Shown here in pieces: positions 42,864 through 53,780 of a stretch of DNA of 64,000 nt. Under the pieces are notes generated by a model. That model saw only the letters and a program-made list of their open reading frames with translations, made no database searches and was not told the origin of the DNA. Positions within the stretch are counted from its first letter, which is position 1. Each line of letters opens with the position of its first letter. This stretch comes from Actinokineospora fastidiosa (GTDB lineage Bacteria > Actinomycetota > Actinomycetes > Mycobacteriales > Pseudonocardiaceae): positions 1 to 64,000 of the forward strand of contig NZ_BMRB01000012.1 of the NCBI RefSeq assembly GCF_014648415.1, read 5' to 3'. The translations under genes and the position numbers were made by a program.

Positions 42864-44096
42864 TCAGCCGGAGCAGACCGCGCCGCGGATGGGCTTGGGG
42901 TCGGTGACGTAGAAGTCCACGGTGTCCGAGCCCTGCACCGAGAAGCAGTACTTCAGCTTCGGGTCCACCGTCACCGTGTACGACGTGCGCGTGCCGACCA
43001 GCCGGTACGGCGCGGGGCCGCCGCCCTCCACCGCGACCCGGACCGCGAACTGCATCTCCCGGGTGGTGTGCCAGCGCAGTTCGACCCGGTCGCCGAGATC
43101 CTTGGGATCGGCCAGCTCCAGCCGGACCTCCGGCGCCTGCGAGGTCGTCGCCGCCGTGACGGGCTGGCGCGGCGGGACCGCCGACACCGCGGGCTCCCGT
43201 TGCACCACCATCGCCAGCACGACCGCCAGCACGCCGAGCACCACCACCGCCGCGGCCGCCAGGCCGTACCGCGGCCCACGGGGCGGCGGCGGGGGAGTCT
43301 CGGACGGCTCCTCGGCGGCGACCGGGACCGCGACCGGGCCGGTGTCGGCCAACTGGTCGGCGACGGCGGCCGCGTCCAGCGTGCGCTGCGCCGCGCCGGG
43401 CACGAGCAGCCGGGCGATGAGGGTGGCCAGCGCGACCGGCACGTCCGGCCGGTGGATCGCGGGCACCGGCTCGCCGAGCACGCGCAGCACCCGCTGGCCG
43501 GGCTGCTCGCCCAACCTGCTCGGGTACGGCGACTGCCCGGTGAGCGCGAAGTGCAGGACCGCGCCGAGCCCGTAGAGGTCCGAGCGCTCGTCGCGCACGC
43601 CCGTGCGCAAGGTGTCCGGGTAGGTGTACTCGACGCCGTGCATGGGATCGCGGGTGAACGCGTCGCGCAGGACCGTGCCGAAGTCCGCCACCGCCGGTTC
43701 CCCGGACGGCCGGATCAGGATGTTCGTCGGGGTGATCCCGCCGTGCACGACCCCGACCGCGTGGGCGGCGGCCAACGCGCCCGCCACGGCCGCGCCCAGG
43801 ATGACGACGTCGTCCACCGGCAGCCCGCCGGTCCGCAGGACCCGGTCGGCCAGCGACTCCGCGCACAGCGGCAGCCGCAGCGCGTGGCGGCCGTCGGGGA
43901 GCCGGGTCACCTCCTCCACGGCCAGGATCGCCCGGTTCGGCGGCAGCGCGGCCTGCTCGCGGGTGAACGCCGCCAGCGTCCGCCGGTCGAACCCGCGCGG
44001 GAACACCTTGAACGCGGCGGGCTCGCCGTCATGGGTCCCGGAGTAGACCGTGGCGACGGGCCCGTGGCCGATGGGGTGCAGCCCATCGTCGGACAT
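42864..44096 (-). CDS. Transmembrane serine/threonine pseudokinase
   Basis: A 410-residue Hanks-type kinase-like protein. The ATP lysine (AAFKVF near 34) and DFG (VADFGTV near 140) are kept, but the catalytic HRD loop reads HGGITPTNIL, so the proton-accepting Asp is Gly. The kinase fold (~1-260) is followed by a transmembrane helix near 285-307 and an extracellular beta-rich domain of ~90 residues. The ATG at 44096 is preceded by GGAGGAGGTGGCG. It lies downstream of the MoxR/transglutaminase-like operon on the same strand. I infer a scaffolding or sensing role at the membrane. Confidence 0.85.
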   Translation of the reverse strand: MSDDGLHPIGHGPVATVYSGTHDGEPAAFKVFPRGFDRRTLAAFTREQAALPPNRAILAVEEVTRLPDGRHALRLPLCAESLADRVLRTGGLPVDDVVILGAAVAGALAAAHAVGVVHGGITPTNILIRPSGEPAVADFGTVLRDAFTRDPMHGVEYTYPDTLRTGVRDERSDLYGLGAVLHFALTGQSPYPSRLGEQPGQRVLRVLGEPVPAIHRPDVPVALATLIARLLVPGAAQRTLDAAAVADQLADTGPVAVPVAAEEPSETPPPPPRGPRYGLAAAAVVVLGVLAVVLAMVVQREPAVSAVPPRQPVTAATTSQAPEVRLELADPKDLGDRVELRWHTTREMQFAVRVAVEGGGPAPYRLVGTRTSYTVTVDPKLKYCFSVQGSDTVDFYVTDPKPIRGAVCSG

Positions 44097-44165
44097 CGCC
44101 ACCTCCTCCACTCGTCGCCATCGTAGGGCCGGATGCCGCCCGTCCGGCCGTGCGGCAGGTTGTTG

Positions 44166-46178
44166 TCACGGCCGCAGCGCGGCCCGCATCCGGGCCGGGG
44201 CCGGGAGCCCACGGCGGATCCGCCGGACCACGGCCCACGCCCGCGCGGTGTGCTCACCGGGCCGGCCCGACCACAGCGCCTCGTCGACGATCGCGGCCAG
44301 CTCGTGCAAAGCGTCCACAAGAGACTGATCGGGCGCCGTGCGCGCGAGGTCCCGCACGGTCATGCCCGGCGTGGTCGGGACACCGCAGGCGCGTATCAGG
44401 TCCCGTGCCTCCAACCAGGCACCCGGAACGCCCATGCGGCGTCGCCGCCACCGCCGGACTGCGGCCGCGACAGGCATCGCGAGCAGCGCCAACAGCAGGA
44501 GAGCGCCGAGCGCGAGCACCACGGGGAGCACCGGGAACGCGCCGCCCGGCTCCTCCGCCTCCGCAACGGGGGTGGGCTCCAACTGAGGCTCGGGCAGCTC
44601 GGACGCGGGCGGCAGCACCTCCCGGGCGCGTTCGGCCGCGGCGGCCAGCCCCGGTCCGCCCGCCGTGGTGCGCGCGGACCGCGTCGGGTCCAGCGGGACC
44701 CAGCCGACGCCCTCCACCGCCACCTCGGGCCAGGCCAGCACATCCCCGTTGCGCACCGTCACCGTGCCCGCCTCGGCAGCGCCCCGGTACCCGACGACCA
44801 GGCGCGCCGGGATGCCCAACGCGCGCGCCAGCACGACGTACGCCGCGGCGAACTGCTCGCTGGTGCCGCGCTTGACGCGCCGGAACTCCTCCAGGTGCCG
44901 CCACGCGCTGCCGGTCGGCAGGTCCGCCCCGCGGGCCAGCCGGAACCCCTCGCGGAAGTACTCCTCCAGGGCGAGCGCCGTCTGGAACGTCGGCCGCAGG
45001 TCGCCGACGGCCTCCCGCGCCCACTCGGCCGCGCCCGCCGGAACGGGCCCCTGCTCGGGGATGCGGTCGGCGGCGTCGGCGTCGACCGCGGCGGCCAGCA
45101 GGGCGGTCGCGTCGACCGCGGGCTCCCGCCACGTCAGCCGGTAGGCGAGCGCGCGGTCGGCGCCGGGGACGAGCAGCATCCCGCTGTCCTCGTCCACCAG
45201 CGGCGCCACCCCGGACACGGCGACCGGGAGCGGCTGGCTGGGCAGCTCGCCCTCCGGCTCGGGCACCTCGACGTCCGCGCTGCGCTCCACGACCGGGCCG
45301 TCGACGCGCGGGTCCAGTTCCGCGCCCATGCGGCGGTAGTCGGGGCTGGCGGTCCACGTGCCGCCGTCGAACCGGTCGTAGACCGCTGTCCGCCACCGGT
45401 CGACGGGGTGCGTCGCCGTGTAGGTGAAGACAGGCTCGTCGGGATCGATCAGCCGCCCGGCCAGTTCGGCGAGCGGACTGACCGTGCGGACCGGCGGGAC
45501 CACGCCGCGGTCGGCCTGCAGGCGGTACGGCTCCCGGTCCAGCGGGTCGAGCACCCCGGCGAGCAGCGCGCCCGCCAGCGCGAACACGAAGGTCGGGACC
45601 ACCACCAGCGACCGCCGCGCCGACCACGACCCCGACGTGACCCCCAGCAGCGTGGCCACGACGACGGCGTAGGCGAGCGCGGACACCGTCGCCGCGACCC
45701 CGTCCGCGGCCTGGTACGCCTGGCTCAGCGCGACGACGGCGAGGCTCGGCAGCACCGCGAGCAGCGGCCTGCGCAGCGCCTCGACCCCGAGCACGGCCGC
45801 GGCGAGCACCGCCAGCGGCACGAACAGCAGCAGTTCCGGGTCGTCGCGCGCGGGCCAGGTCGACTGGAGCGTGAGCTGCCAGGACTCGGCGAGCCCCGCC
45901 GACAGCGCCCGCACCGTCGCGGCGGTCGGCACGCCCGCCGCCGTGGTGTCCCACAGCACCGTCTCCACGACCGCGAGCAGCCCCGCGGCCAGCGCCACCA
46001 CAGGACGCCAGGGCACCAGGACCGGTACGCGCGCGCACAGCTCGAAGACGGCGTAGACGACGGCCACCACGGCGATGATCGGCACGACCAGCGGGCCGAC
46101 CCCGAACACGGGCGCGAACAGCAGCCCGGCCCAGGCCGCGGCCAGCAGCACGCACCCCACCGCGACGCGGGTCCTCAT
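44166..46178 (-). CDS. TgpA-like membrane transglutaminase-fold protein with degenerate active site
   Basis: A 670-residue protein. Six N-terminal transmembrane helices (to ~230), an extracytoplasmic transglutaminase-like domain (~380-500), another transmembrane helix near 560-580 and a cytoplasmic DUF4129-like tail. In active transglutaminases the Cys sits in GxCxxFA and the His in HAWPEV; here they read GTSEQFA and VLAWPEV, so Cys is Ser and His is Leu, while the Asp-region LDPT remains. The start overlaps the DUF58 stop (ATGA). Part of a MoxR-DUF58-TgpA set seen widely in actinobacteria; function is structural or regulatory by inference. Confidence 0.87.
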   Translation of the reverse strand: MRTRVAVGCVLLAAAWAGLLFAPVFGVGPLVVPIIAVVAVVYAVFELCARVPVLVPWRPVVALAAGLLAVVETVLWDTTAAGVPTAATVRALSAGLAESWQLTLQSTWPARDDPELLLFVPLAVLAAAVLGVEALRRPLLAVLPSLAVVALSQAYQAADGVAATVSALAYAVVVATLLGVTSGSWSARRSLVVVPTFVFALAGALLAGVLDPLDREPYRLQADRGVVPPVRTVSPLAELAGRLIDPDEPVFTYTATHPVDRWRTAVYDRFDGGTWTASPDYRRMGAELDPRVDGPVVERSADVEVPEPEGELPSQPLPVAVSGVAPLVDEDSGMLLVPGADRALAYRLTWREPAVDATALLAAAVDADAADRIPEQGPVPAGAAEWAREAVGDLRPTFQTALALEEYFREGFRLARGADLPTGSAWRHLEEFRRVKRGTSEQFAAAYVVLARALGIPARLVVGYRGAAEAGTVTVRNGDVLAWPEVAVEGVGWVPLDPTRSARTTAGGPGLAAAAERAREVLPPASELPEPQLEPTPVAEAEEPGGAFPVLPVVLALGALLLLALLAMPVAAAVRRWRRRRMGVPGAWLEARDLIRACGVPTTPGMTVRDLARTAPDQSLVDALHELAAIVDEALWSGRPGEHTARAWAVVRRIRRGLPAPARMRAALRP

Positions 46179-47289
46179 CCCGCGACCACCGCGTTCCACC
46201 GCCGAGCCGCCTCCGCCGCGTCCGTCGCCGTCAGCACGCGCGCTCCCGGCATGCCGACCGTCCCACCCCCGACAACGACCACCACGGTCATCGGATACCG
46301 CAGCCGCGCGATCGCCACCCGGTCGTCCGCGTCGAGCCGCGTGGTCACCACCGCGAGGCAGCCGCCGGAGCCGCCCAGCGTCGGCGGGACCAGCGGTCCG
46401 TCGGCGGCTGACGGTTCGAGCACGCACAGCGCGTCGAGGAGCTGCCGGGTCGCCTGGATACCGCCCCAGGTCGGGATGTCGGCCCCGCACGGCGTGACCA
46501 GCCTGCAGCGGTGGTCGGCGCCCGCCGACGCCGCGAGCAGGGACGCGGTGAAGTCCACCGCCTCCTCGAACCCGTCACCCGCCGACCGGGTGTCCAGCAG
46601 CGCGGTGAACCTCGGCTGCTCGGGGTCGAGGTAGTCCCTGATCATCAGCCGCCCGGTCCGCGCCGTGGCCTTCCAGTGCAGGTGGCGCACCTCGTCGCCC
46701 ACCACGTACTCGCGGACGTCGCGCACGTCCAGCGACCCGTGCGGGGACCGCTCGGTCGTGCGGCCGTCGTGGTGGTGCCGGGGATGCCCGGTCACCACGG
46801 CCCGCACGGGATGGACCCGCGGGTGCACCCACAGCGTCGTCGTGTCGCCCGCGGTCACCCGGCTGCGGCCCAGCCCCAGCGGGTCCGTCCGCTCCAGGGT
46901 CAGCGGCCCGACCTCATGCCGTCCTCTTCGGACGGTCGGCAGCTCGTAGTGGTAGACCGCCTCCCCGCCCGGCGGCAGCGGGCGCACGGCGACGGTGTGG
47001 AAGCCCGAGCCCACCCGGTCGCCCGCGACGAACCCGGCGTGCCGACGCGAGCCGGTGCCGCGCACCCGCAGCCGGGCGAACGCGGGACGCCCCCGCTGCA
47101 CCCGGTCGGGATAGACCTCCCGCACGACCTCGACGCGCACGCGCCCCCGCGTGCTGACGAAGGCGGCGGCCACCGCGCCGAGCCCGACGCCCGCCAGGAC
47201 CCGCAACAGCGGATAGCCGAGCAGCACCCCGGCCGTCCCCACCCCGACCGAGGCCACGAGCAGCGCGACACCGCGCGGTGTCAGCCGGG

Positions 47290-47293
<4 letters not shown>
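46175..47293 (-). CDS. DUF58 (VWA-like) protein
   Basis: A 372-residue protein with two N-terminal hydrophobic helices (~10-45), then a beta-rich part and the DUF58 signature (GSLDVRDVREYVVGDEVRHLHWKATART near 185-212). A degenerate von Willebrand A-type fold follows (FTALLDTRSAG near 228). DUF58 proteins form chaperone-like systems with MoxR ATPases. The GTG at 47293 overlaps the MoxR stop (GTGA) and the 3' end overlaps the TgpA-like start, so the three are made in fixed ratio. Confidence 0.88.
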
Positions 47294-48233
<940 letters not shown>

Positions 48234-48237
<4 letters not shown>

Positions 48238-50285
48238 CCTGACCTCCATGTGTACCGGGCCGATCTGGCCACGACCTCGCCGTCGAGGGTGGCCTCGACC
48301 CACACCTGCTCGCCGACGCCCTCGAAGGGGAACGCCTCGAAGTCCGCCTTGCCCTCGCCGTCGGTCGTCGTGCCGCGACCGGGATTGGTGTAGTCGCTGG
48401 TCGCGTACACCTCGACCTCGTAGTGGGTGTCCGGCTCGAAACCGGTCATGGTCACGAGCATGTACCCGCACTCGGGCACCTCGCAGCCGTCGTAGCCCTC
48501 GGTCCTGCCCCGGGTCACCGTGATGACCGGGCGCGGCGCCCGCACGACCGCGCTCGCCGCGGCGCCGTCGACGTTGCGCCCGTTCACCTCGGTCACCGCG
48601 CGCACGGTGAAGGTGACGTCCCGGTCGGTCGGCAGTCCACTGAGGACGACCGAGGTGCCGGTCACCGTCCGCGCCGCGACGCCCGTCGCGCTGACGCGGT
48701 AGTGCACGAACCGCCCGCCGCCCATCGCGGGCGCGGTCCAGGTCAGGGTGGCCTCGCCGGACGCGGCGTCGACCACGAGGCCGCGGGGCGCCGCCGCGGG
48801 GCCTGCCGGGACGACCGGGTTGGACTGGGTGCCGGGCCCGACGCCCGCGGCGTTGACCGCGGCCACGGTCAGCACGTAGCGCGTCCCGTTGGTCAGCCCG
48901 CCCGCCCGCGCCTGGCGGACGTTCGGCCCCACGGTGGTGGAGCCGCCGGGCCAGGAGACCCGGTACCCGGTGATCGGGCCGCGGTTGGCGGCCGCAGCCT
49001 GCCAGGTGACCGTCGCCGACCCGTCGCCCGCGGTGGCCCGCACCCCCGGCGGCGCGCCCGGCGGGCTCGGCGGGGCCACCGGCGGCGGGATGCGCGTCGT
49101 CGGCTCGACCCGCGTCGGCGTCGTGGTCGTGACGGTGGTGGAGGTGGTGATCGGGTCCTCGCCCGCGGTGGTCGTGTCCCGGGTCGGCGTCGTGGTCACG
49201 TCCACGCCGTCGACCGGCACGTCGGTGACGTCGCCGCCGCGGTCGACGATCACCACGTGCTCGCCCTCGCCGCCCTTGACGTAGAGCCTGCCGTCCTGGC
49301 CCGCGGCCAGGGTCGGCTCGCCGCCCTCGGGCGGCAGCGGCTTCCTCGTGCGCTCGGCGCCCGCCCCGTCGAACACCAGCAGCGTGTCGTCCTCCCGGTC
49401 CACCACGGCGAAGACCTCGCCGGTGGACGCCGGGGCGGTGTAGTCGCCGGGCGGGAGGTCGACGCTCGTCGGCGGGGCCGCCGCGCCCACGATGTGCACG
49501 CGGCTGTTGGCCGGGTCGAGGACCGCGACGCGCCCGGCGACGTCCGTCGCGGCGGGCTGCGCGGTGTCCGGCAGGTCGACGCCGAGCGGCACGGCCGCGC
49601 CGAGACCGCCGCCGTCGACGGCGTGCATGGCGTTGGCGGACAGGTCGAGGAACACCGGCTTGTCCGCGATCGTGGTGAGCGCGCCCGTCGCGCCCTGCGG
49701 CGTGGGGACCGAGCAGTCGGCCTCCGTGCTCTCGCCCGCCAGCCTGCACAGGCTGCTCGTCGAACCGCGGTGGACCCACAGCGTGCCGTCGGCGGTGACC
49801 ACCGGCCTGCTCAGCGGGCCCGTCAGCCGCACGTTGGCCTCGACCTCCCCGTACCGCACGATGATCCCCGCGTCGAGGTAGGCGAGGTACGGCCCGCCCG
49901 GCGCCTCCAGCGCCACCGGGGTCTCGTCGACCGGCGCGGGCACCGTCTCGACGACCTCCAGCTCGGCCTGGTTGAACCGGTGGATGTCGTCGCTCACCAC
50001 GACGGCCGCGGTGTCGCCCTGCACGACCTGCGCGCCCGGCCCCGCGGCCACGTCGATCCGCGCGTCGATGTTCCCCGTGCCGCCGTCGACGTGGAACGCC
50101 GCGCCCATGATCGTGTTGTAGACCCAGTTGCCCGCGGGCAGGAACCGCACGCCGGGGACCCGGGACGCCGCGCCGGACACGGCGACCACGACCGCCCCCA
50201 CGACCGCCCCCACGACGGCGACCACGGCCACGAGCGCGGGCACCCTGGCCCGGCGAAGCGACGATCTGGTGTCCCCCCGGTCCAT
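48234..50285 (-). CDS. Secreted/anchored propeller plus fibronectin type III protein
   Basis: A 683-residue surface protein. One N-terminal transmembrane helix (~17-38) is followed by a propeller-like region to ~345 with repeats such as VVTADGTLWVHRG and AAGQDGRLYVKGG. A Thr/Pro-rich linker (~360-410) leads to two fibronectin type III domains (~412-500, 505-590) and a last beta domain with a CEVPEC pair. It opens the MoxR-DUF58-TgpA gene set and is the probable exported client. The start at 50285 has only weak ribosome signals; it follows the kinase gene by 41 bp. Confidence 0.83.
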
Positions 50286-50326
50286 GCCACAGAGGGTAAT
50301 CCATCCGGTACATCCGCCGGACCGGG

Positions 50327-51577
50327 TCACCGCGGCGGCAGGACGAGCTCGAAGATCGCGCCGCCCTCGTCGGCGTTGTAGACGTTCAGCGCGCCGCCGT
50401 GCGCCTGCGCCACCCAGCGGACGATCGCCAGTCCGAGGCCGGTGGAGCCGCTGCCGGTGCGGAACCGGTCGAACACCTCGGCCGCCAGCGCGGGGTCGAC
50501 GCCGGGGCCGTGGTCGGCGACGGTGACCCGCCCGCCCGCGACGGTGATGTGCACGACCGCCTTGGCGTAGGGCTGGCGGCCGTGGCGCAGCGCGTTGTCC
50601 AGCAGGTTGCCGATCGCGCGCTGCACGAGTCCCGGGTCGGCCATCACCTGGGTGGGGGCGGCGGTCAGGGTGATCGACGCGCCGTCGGCGGGCGTCTCGT
50701 CCACCACGACGGACACCAGCTGGTCGAGCCAGATCGGCTGGATCGCGAGGTCGTCGACGCCCGCGGCGAGCCGGGCGCGCACCAGCAGGCTGTCGATGAT
50801 CCCGCCCATCCGGCCCGCGAGGCGGACGGTGCGGGGGAGCAGTTCCGGGCTCTGCTCCGGGTTGCGCAGCGCGCTCTCGGCCAGCGCCCGCAGCGCCGCG
50901 ATCGGGGTGCGCAGGTCGTGCGCGGTCTCGGCCAGCAGCACCTCCTGCTGGCTCAGCGCGGTGACCGCCGGCTTGATCGCCCGCCCGGACAGCACGTGCC
51001 CCGCCCCGGCGAGCAGCAGCAGCGTCAGCAGGCAGCCGCCCGCGACGAGCAGCGTGAACCCGTCGTGCCGAGCCTCCTCGGCCTCGGCGTCGGCCCACGC
51101 GATCACCGCGCCGATGTACTGGCCGGTCGGGGCGCGGACCGGTTCGGCGAACAGCAGGACGAGGTCGCCGTCGACATCGTGCTCGTACGCCGACAGCGTC
51201 TTGTCCACGTCCACCGCCTCGCGCGCGTAGCCCGCGAGCGTCGCCGCGGGCACGTCCGGGCACGGGGCCGGGCTGGTGTAGGTCGGGAAGGTGGCCGCGC
51301 CCGCGCTGACCACGGCGAACCTCGGGCACCGGTCGTTGAGCGTGTCCTTCTTGACCTCGCTGAAGTGCATGGTGCCGTCCACGTAGACGAGCAGCCTGCT
51401 GATGACGCTGGTGACCCGGTGCAGCTCGGCGTCGATGCGGTCGCGCCCCCGGTCGCGGTCGGTGTCGACGATGACCACCGCGAGCACGATCAGGCCCGCG
51501 GTGTTGAGCACGGTGAACAGGACCGTGAGCACCAGCCGCAGCCTGCGCAGCCGGTCGGCGGCGGAGCGGGGCCTCAC
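50327..51577 (-). CDS. Sensor histidine kinase
   Basis: A 416-residue membrane kinase: transmembrane helices near 14-36 and 180-202, an extracellular sensor of ~140 residues with three Cys, then the H-box LLAETAHDLRTPIAALRAL (His near 235), N-box NLLDNALRHG near 322 and G-boxes ADHGPGVD and TGLGLAIVRW. The GTG at 51577 overlaps the regulator stop (GTGA). Its position upstream of the FN3/MoxR genes suggests it senses a cell-envelope cue and controls them. Confidence 0.91.
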   Translation of the reverse strand: MRPRSAADRLRRLRLVLTVLFTVLNTAGLIVLAVVIVDTDRDRGRDRIDAELHRVTSVISRLLVYVDGTMHFSEVKKDTLNDRCPRFAVVSAGAATFPTYTSPAPCPDVPAATLAGYAREAVDVDKTLSAYEHDVDGDLVLLFAEPVRAPTGQYIGAVIAWADAEAEEARHDGFTLLVAGGCLLTLLLLAGAGHVLSGRAIKPAVTALSQQEVLLAETAHDLRTPIAALRALAESALRNPEQSPELLPRTVRLAGRMGGIIDSLLVRARLAAGVDDLAIQPIWLDQLVSVVVDETPADGASITLTAAPTQVMADPGLVQRAIGNLLDNALRHGRQPYAKAVVHITVAGGRVTVADHGPGVDPALAAEVFDRFRTGSGSTGLGLAIVRWVAQAHGGALNVYNADEGGAIFELVLPPR

Positions 51578-52233
51578 GCGGTGGCCAGCCGGTAGCCGCG
51601 GCCGCGGATGGTGTGCACCAGCCCGGGTTCGTGCAGCTTGTCCCGCACCCGCTTGATCACCTTGTCGACCACATTGGACATCGGGTCGGTGCCGTCGTCC
51701 CAGCAGTGCTCGATCAGCTCGCTGCGGGTCACCACCTGCTCGGGGCGGATCGCCAGGTACTCCAGGACGGCGAACTCCTTGCGCGACAGCGAGATCAGCG
51801 TGCCCGCGCGGCGCACCTCCCGGCGGGCGCAGTCGACCTCCAGGTCGGCGTACCGCAGCACCGGGGGCCGCGCGCCCGCGCGCCTGCACAGCATCCGCAC
51901 GCGCGCGGCCAGCTCCGCCATGGCGAACGGCTTGACCAGGTAGTCGTCGCCGCCGTGGGCGAAGCCGTCGACCCGGTCGCCGACGGCGGCCAGGGCGGTC
52001 AGGAACAGCACCGGCGTCGTCCAGCCCCGCTGCCGCCCGGCGCGCACGAAGTGCAGGGCGTCGCCGTCGGGCAGCATGCGGTCGAAGACCACGCAGTCGT
52101 AGGCCGCGGCCCGCAGGGCGAGGTCGGCCTCGCCGATCGACCGCGCCGCGGTGACGACGGCCCCGTGCGCGCCGAGTTCGGCGCAGACGGCGACCCGGAG
52201 ATCCTCGTCGTCCTCGACGACCATCACCCGCAT
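51574..52233 (-). CDS. OmpR-family response regulator
   Basis: A 219-residue regulator. Receiver: MVVEDDEDL start, phospho-acceptor Asp in VVFDRMLPDGDA near 51, LTAL near 80, DDYLVKPF near 103. Winged helix: SLSRKEFAVLEYL near 145 and GRGYRL at the end. It is first in the operon with the overlapping kinase gene, and divergent from a small SARP gene across 89 bp. It closely resembles the orphan regulator at 53781-54431 (shared FDRMLP and KEFAVLE), suggesting a local paralogue. Confidence 0.92.
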   Translation of the reverse strand: MRVMVVEDDEDLRVAVCAELGAHGAVVTAARSIGEADLALRAAAYDCVVFDRMLPDGDALHFVRAGRQRGWTTPVLFLTALAAVGDRVDGFAHGGDDYLVKPFAMAELAARVRMLCRRAGARPPVLRYADLEVDCARREVRRAGTLISLSRKEFAVLEYLAIRPEQVVTRSELIEHCWDDGTDPMSNVVDKVIKRVRDKLHEPGLVHTIRGRGYRLATA

Positions 52234-52322
52234 GGCGTGCCCCAGAGTGTCATCGAATCCTCATATCTCCTGGTCGATCGTAGGGGCAGCACGGCGTGAC
52301 GACGCCGACGGATGGAGGAGTG

Positions 52323-53084
52323 ATGCTGTTCCACGTGCTCGGCCCGGTCGAGGTCCGCACCCCGGAGGGGGTGGTGCTCGACCAGCGCGCCCGCAAGCCC
52401 GCCACCGCGCTGGCCACGCTGTTGGCGCACGCTAACGCGTGGGTGCCGACCCCTCGGCTGATCCGGGCGATCTGGCCGGAAACGGCCACGCCGACGTCCG
52501 TCGAGGCCAACCTCAAGACCTACGTCTGGCGGCTGCGGCGCACCCTGCCCGCCCCGGCCTGCGGCGTGCGCATCGACAGCCGTCCCGGGGCCTACCGGCT
52601 GCGCGTGGACCCGGGCGAGCTGGACTCCGAGGTGGCAGCGTGCCGGGCGGCCGAGGCGCGGCAGGCGGCGCGGCGCGGCGATCACGCTGCCGCGGCGGCG
52701 CTGTGCCGCCAGGCGCTGGGACTCTGGCGCGGCGAGCCGTACGGCGGGCTGGCCGTCGCCGAGCCGCTGCTGCCCGAACTCGACGAGCTGCGCTGGGCAC
52801 TGCGCTCGGCGTACGCCGAGGCGTGCGCCGCCCTGGGGCGGGTGCGCGAGGCCGACGCCGCGCTGCGCGAGCTCACCGACGACGACCCGCTGCGCGAGGA
52901 GCCCTGGGCGCGCTGGGTGCGGCTGCTGACCGACGCGGGCCGCGCGAGCGCCGCGCTCTCGGTCTACGCCAGGGCCCGCGCGGTGCTCGCCGAGGAACTG
53001 GGCGTCGAGCCCGGCCCCGCCCTGCGCGCCGCGCACGCCGCCGCGCTGCGCTCGACCGCCCGCGACCCGGCCCGCGTCGCCTGA
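52323..53084 (+). CDS. Small SARP regulator
   Basis: A 253-residue stand-alone SARP: winged helix (LFHVLGPVEVRTPEG start, IWPETATPTSVEANLKTYVWRLRR near 50-75) plus BTAD (to ~240, ending ELGVEPGPALRAAH). Unlike the two AfsR-type proteins in the window it lacks ATPase and TPR domains. GGAGGAGTG before the ATG at 52323 supports this start; an in-frame GTG at 52296 is less likely. No biosynthetic cluster is next to it, so its target is unclear. Downstream are a LuxR-type and an OmpR-type regulator on the same strand. Confidence 0.9.
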   Translation: MLFHVLGPVEVRTPEGVVLDQRARKPATALATLLAHANAWVPTPRLIRAIWPETATPTSVEANLKTYVWRLRRTLPAPACGVRIDSRPGAYRLRVDPGELDSEVAACRAAEARQAARRGDHAAAAALCRQALGLWRGEPYGGLAVAEPLLPELDELRWALRSAYAEACAALGRVREADAALRELTDDDPLREEPWARWVRLLTDAGRASAALSVYARARAVLAEELGVEPGPALRAAHAAALRSTARDPARVA

Positions 53085-53116
53085 CCCCGCCCGCCACCGA
53101 CCGAATGGAGCACACG

Positions 53117-53158
53117 ATGTCCGACGCACGCACGGCTTGTCCCGGGAGGCTGGCATGA
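53117..53158 (+). CDS. Possible 13-residue coupled leader peptide
   Basis: ATG with GGAG six bases upstream encodes MSDARTACPGRLA; its TGA overlaps the next ATG (ATGA, 53155-53158). An in-frame ATG at 53105 would make 17 residues. It may only set translation of the LuxR-type gene. Called from signals alone. Confidence 0.3.
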   Translation: MSDARTACPGRLA

Positions 53159-53763
53159 GCGTCCTCGCCCTCGACCCGCCCGTCTCCCGGCACACCGGGG
53201 TCGACGCGCTGCTGGCCACCGCGGACCGCGAGGTCCTGCTCATGACGTCCACGGCCCCCGCGGTGCGCCGCGTCGACCAGGCCAACCTGCGCCGCGGCGT
53301 CCGCTACCGCGTCCTCGCCCCCGACCAGGCCCGCACGGCCACCCTCCAGGCGCCGCGGCTGGCCGCGCTGTCCGTCGCCGGGGCCGCCACCCGCACCGTG
53401 CCCGACGTCCCCGCCGACGTGGTGGTCATCGACCGCGCGGTCGCGATCCTGCCCGACGGGGTGTTCCGCCTGCCGAGCGTCGTCACGGCGGTGATGGGCC
53501 TGTTCGACCGGGTCTGGGCGGCGGGGACCCCGCTGCTGGCCGACGACCTGCCCGACGACGGCGACCTCGGCCCACGCGAACGCGAACTGCTCGGGCTGCT
53601 GTGCGCGGGCTGCACCGACGAGACGGCCGCGGCGCGGCTGGGCGTCTCCGTGCGGACGGTGCGGCGCATGGTCGCCGACCTGATGCACCGGCTCGGCGCG
53701 CGCAGCCGCTTCCAGGCCGGGGTGAAGGCCGCCGACCGGGGCTGGCTGAGCGCGGCGGGGTGA
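53155..53763 (+). CDS. LuxR-type HTH regulator with degenerate phospholipase-like sensor
   Basis: A 202-residue regulator. The N-terminal ~120 residues (TADREVLLMTST and LRRGVRYRVLAPD) match the C-terminal half of the TrmB/phospholipase-D-like sensor found in actinomycete LuxR proteins; the usual N-terminal winged helix is missing. A LuxR-type helix-turn-helix follows (LGPRERELLGLLCAGCTDETAAARLGVSVRTVRRMV, ~138-175, read in two parts). GGGAGG lies before the ATG at 53155. Probably translationally coupled to the downstream response regulator. Signal unknown. Confidence 0.85.
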   Translation: MSVLALDPPVSRHTGVDALLATADREVLLMTSTAPAVRRVDQANLRRGVRYRVLAPDQARTATLQAPRLAALSVAGAATRTVPDVPADVVVIDRAVAILPDGVFRLPSVVTAVMGLFDRVWAAGTPLLADDLPDDGDLGPRERELLGLLCAGCTDETAAARLGVSVRTVRRMVADLMHRLGARSRFQAGVKAADRGWLSAAG

Positions 53764-53780
53764 TCCACTACCGTGAGGCG

